Source: Desulfurobacteriaceae bacterium
GTDB taxonomy: Bacteria; Aquificota; Aquificia; Desulfurobacteriales; DQVG01
Direction: 5' to 3'
Length of the DNA: 7,578 bases
Assembly (NCBI GenBank): GCA_015661865.1
Contig: DQVG01000150.1
Location: 1 to 7,578, forward strand
The number at the start of each line of letters is the position of its first letter. The stretch's first letter is position 1. The notes beneath the pieces are model-generated. The model was not told where the DNA came from. It was given only the letters and a program-made list of their open reading frames with translations, and made no database searches. The translations under genes were made by a program, and so were the position numbers. Of this stretch, positions 5,764-7,578 are shown piece by piece.

Positions 5764-7422
5764 ATGGATTTTTCTAGACCTATAGAGATTGCTGAAGATA
5801 TATTTTGGGTTGGTTATATTGTTCCAAACGATCCTTTTCAATGTCACGCATATGTGATAAGAAATAAAGATGAAAGTATTTTAATAGATCCAGGATCTAT
5901 GATTACTTTTCCTGTTGTTTTAGAAAAAATTTATAAAGTAGTTGATTTAAAAGATATAAAATATGTTATTATGCATCATCAAGATCCGGATATTACGGGT
6001 TGCTATTCTACTTTAGAAAGTATTATGCCTTATAGAGATGATAGAAGAATCGTAACCCACTGGCGAACGCAGGCTTTACTTAAGCACTATATGTGGAAAA
6101 CACCTTTTTATTTAATAGATAAACATGATTGGAAATTAAAGGCTGGAGATAGAGAGTTAGAATTTATATTTACACCATATGCTCATTTTCCTGGGGCTTT
6201 TTGTACTTTAGATAAAAAAACAAAAACTTTATTTTCAAGTGATATATTTGGGGCAATTAGTGATACCTTTAAATTTTATGCAGATAAAAGTAAAGAATAT
6301 TTAGAAGGTCTTTTCCTTTTTCATAAACACTATATGCCAAGCAAAGCTATTTTAAATTACGCTTTAAAACAAATCGAAGAGGCTAAACCCAAATTAATTG
6401 CTCCCCAACATGGATCTATAATTAAGGAGGATCTTATAGATTATGTAATTTCAAAACTTAAAGAGCTAGAGTGCGGACTTTTCTTTTTTGAAAGCAAGGA
6501 AAGCGATATTGTTCTTTTAAATAAAACGGAAAATATTTTAAAAAAATTTTTCGAGGATGCTTTAATTAATACTCACTTTGAAAAAGTTTTAGAAAATCTT
6601 TTTAAATATATAAAAAATGAGATCCCTTCTTTAAAAGAAATTGTAGTAATTTCTAAATTCCCAAATACAAAAGATAGCTTGATATTTAAAGTTGATGATA
6701 AGGGTGTAACAAAAAAGATTTGTGATTCTGTAAGAGAATTTAAAAATTATAAAGTATCTTACTTATTAAAAGCACAAGATCAAAAAGTGGGAGATATTTA
6801 TATTTATGCTCAAGAGCTTACTCCAACTCAAAAAAAATTTTTAGATATATTGTTTAAAAAAATATCTTCTCCATTAGCTATTTCCTTGAAAAAGAACTTA
6901 GACTATCTTTTCTTAGAAAAAACAAAAAATGAACTTTATGAAAAAGCAACAAAAGATAATTTAACTCAGGTTTATAATAGAAGTTATTTATGGAATTATT
7001 TAAAAAGTAAAATAGAAGAATATAGACATAATCCTTATCCTCTTAGTTTAGCTATTTTAGATATTGACTTTTTTAAAAAGATAAATGATACTTATGGTCA
7101 CTTAGTGGGAGACGAAGCTTTAAAGGAACTTGCTCAACTTTTAAAGGAATCTCTTCCTCCAAGTTTTGTTGTAGCTCGATATGGAGGAGAGGAATTTGTG
7201 GTCGTTATGCCTTTTACTGATATAGATAAAGCTTACGAATATATGGAAAATATTAGAAAAAAGGTGGAAAATCGAAAATTTACTAGCAAAAATATAAATA
7301 TAACTGTAAGGATTGGGGTTGCTCAATATAAAGATGGAATGTCCCTTCAAGATTTTCTTTTTGAAGCAGATAAAAAATTGTATACAGCTAAGAAATTAGG
7401 TAGAAATAGAGTTGTAAAGTGA
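5764..7422 (+). CDS. ODP-type di-iron metallo-beta-lactamase domain fused to a GGDEF diguanylate cyclase
   Basis: This 552-residue protein shows no membrane segment. Residues 1-240 form a metallo-beta-lactamase fold of the flavodiiron/ODP type. HHQDPDITG (71-79) aligns with the flavodiiron motif H-x-E-x-D-H-x-G, giving ligands His72, Asp74 (usually Glu) and Asp76, followed by His141 (AHFPGAF), Asp160 (SSDIFG) and His216 (PQHGS). All six metal positions are thus filled, but no flavodoxin domain follows, which fits an oxygen/iron sensor rather than a reductase. Residues about 260-375 look like a degenerate GAF domain, ending in QKKFLDILFKKISSPLAISL, then a helical linker. The GGDEF domain (about 397-552) has DNLTQVYNR, DIDFFKKINDTYGH (433-446) and the active-site GGEEF (474-478), so it should make c-di-GMP. 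The RxxD inhibitory site is missing (P465-P-S-F468). The start directly follows the preceding stop, with a GGGGAAGA ribosome site at 5752-5759. Confidence 0.9.
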   Translation: MDFSRPIEIAEDIFWVGYIVPNDPFQCHAYVIRNKDESILIDPGSMITFPVVLEKIYKVVDLKDIKYVIMHHQDPDITGCYSTLESIMPYRDDRRIVTHWRTQALLKHYMWKTPFYLIDKHDWKLKAGDRELEFIFTPYAHFPGAFCTLDKKTKTLFSSDIFGAISDTFKFYADKSKEYLEGLFLFHKHYMPSKAILNYALKQIEEAKPKLIAPQHGSIIKEDLIDYVISKLKELECGLFFFESKESDIVLLNKTENILKKFFEDALINTHFEKVLENLFKYIKNEIPSLKEIVVISKFPNTKDSLIFKVDDKGVTKKICDSVREFKNYKVSYLLKAQDQKVGDIYIYAQELTPTQKKFLDILFKKISSPLAISLKKNLDYLFLEKTKNELYEKATKDNLTQVYNRSYLWNYLKSKIEEYRHNPYPLSLAILDIDFFKKINDTYGHLVGDEALKELAQLLKESLPPSFVVARYGGEEFVVVMPFTDIDKAYEYMENIRKKVENRKFTSKNINITVRIGVAQYKDGMSLQDFLFEADKKLYTAKKLGRNRVVK

Positions 7423-7492
7423 AAATTTTTAACTTATTGATTTACAATAATAATAAATTAAACAAAAAAAGTGAAAAATTATGAAAAAGGGG

Positions 7493-7522
7493 TTGACACA
7501 GATTTAAAATATTATATATTAT
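7493..7522 (+). promoter_or_regulatory. Strong sigma70-type promoter reading out of the window
   Basis: A perfect -35 box TTGACA lies at 7493-7498. The -10 box is either TATATT (7515-7520, 16-base spacer) or TATTAT (7517-7522, 18-base spacer), each five of six to consensus. The sequence upstream is A-tract rich (7463-7490), which could act as an UP element. Transcription would begin around 7528-7531. It lies 70 bases after the stop of the GGDEF gene and is the only clear intergenic promoter in the window, so it probably starts a separate unit just beyond the right edge. A stable-RNA or highly expressed gene is possible, but nothing recognisable is visible. Confidence 0.72.
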
Positions 7523-7528
7523 ACATCC

Positions 7529-7578
7529 GCAAGGTTGATGAAAAGGTCTATGAAAGGTAAGAATAAGGGGGCAAGGAC
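7529..7578 (+). other. Purine-rich transcribed leader or start of an unidentified gene, cut by window edge
   Basis: The region downstream of the promoter is very rich in A and G and nearly free of C. AAGG recurs at 7531, 7543, 7554, 7565 and 7573, and ATGAAAAGGT (7538-7547) is echoed by ATGAAAGGT (7550-7558). An open frame begins at ATG 7538, or in the same frame at ATG 7550, and runs off the edge with many Lys/Arg/Gly codons. It could be a small basic protein. Equally, GGGGG (7567-7571) or CAAGG (7572-7576) could be the ribosome site of a gene starting beyond the window. No known RNA family was recognised. Confidence 0.3.

Noticed and set aside
5764..6480. The metallo-beta-lactamase domain as a hydrolase (glyoxalase II or beta-lactamase type)
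   Set aside because: The first metal motif H-x-D-x-D without a following His, with the later His141/Asp160/His216 contexts, fits flavodiiron/ODP proteins rather than HxHxDH hydrolases.
7434..7450. Possible terminator hairpin TTATTG-ATTTA-CAATAA after the GGDEF gene
   Set aside because: The six-pair stem is almost all A-T and no T-run follows on either strand, so it is unlikely to terminate transcription on its own.
7416..7477. Ten-base direct repeat AAAGTGAAAA at 7416-7425 and 7468-7477
   Set aside because: Short and A-rich, and one copy overlaps the end of a gene; expected by chance in this composition.
1..7578. CRISPR arrays, insertion sequences, tRNA or rRNA genes
   Set aside because: No regularly spaced repeats, transposase motifs, terminal inverted repeats, or tRNA/rRNA conserved blocks were seen on either strand by eye.

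Overview
The window is AT-rich (by eye about 30% G+C), gene-dense DNA from a bacterium. All seven recognisable genes lie on the + strand, with overlaps or gaps of at most 21 bases, so it reads like one long transcription unit. A periplasmic adaptor of the MacA/HlyD type points to a Gram-negative cell envelope. The Lys/Ile/Glu-rich proteins, the split transketolase and the flavodiiron-like sensor domain suggest an anaerobic or microaerophilic, perhaps thermophilic lineage such as Thermodesulfobacteriota or Aquificota. That placement is inference, because there is no rRNA or other strong marker.

Layout. (1) 2-730: an RlmB-type 23S rRNA 2'-O-methyltransferase, cut by the left edge. (2) 727-1953 and 1950-2624: a MacA-like adaptor and a MacB/LolD-like ATPase, translationally coupled through GTGA and ATGA overlaps, but with no permease gene. 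(3) 2646-4064: argininosuccinate lyase (argH). (4) 4068-5027: the N-terminal half of a split transketolase, with no C-terminal half beside it. (5) 5029-5763: a ZnuA/TroA-like metal-binding protein that cannot have a normal signal peptide and has no transporter genes beside it. (6) 5764-7422: a three-part signalling protein with a flavodiiron-like (ODP-type) di-iron metallo-beta-lactamase domain, a GAF-like middle region and a GGDEF diguanylate cyclase. (7) 7423-7578: a non-coding gap with a strong sigma70-type promoter reading out of the window into a purine-rich leader.

How the genes fit together. rlmB, argH and the transketolase half are housekeeping genes that happen to share the run. The adaptor and ATPase form two thirds of a tripartite exporter or envelope-lipid/peptide transporter. 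The most interesting part is the last pair: a leaderless, apparently cytoplasmic ZnuA-fold protein abutting (0-base gap) an oxygen/iron-sensing-type di-iron domain fused to a diguanylate cyclase. This could be an uncharacterised metal- or oxygen-responsive c-di-GMP module, but the functional link rests on gene order alone.
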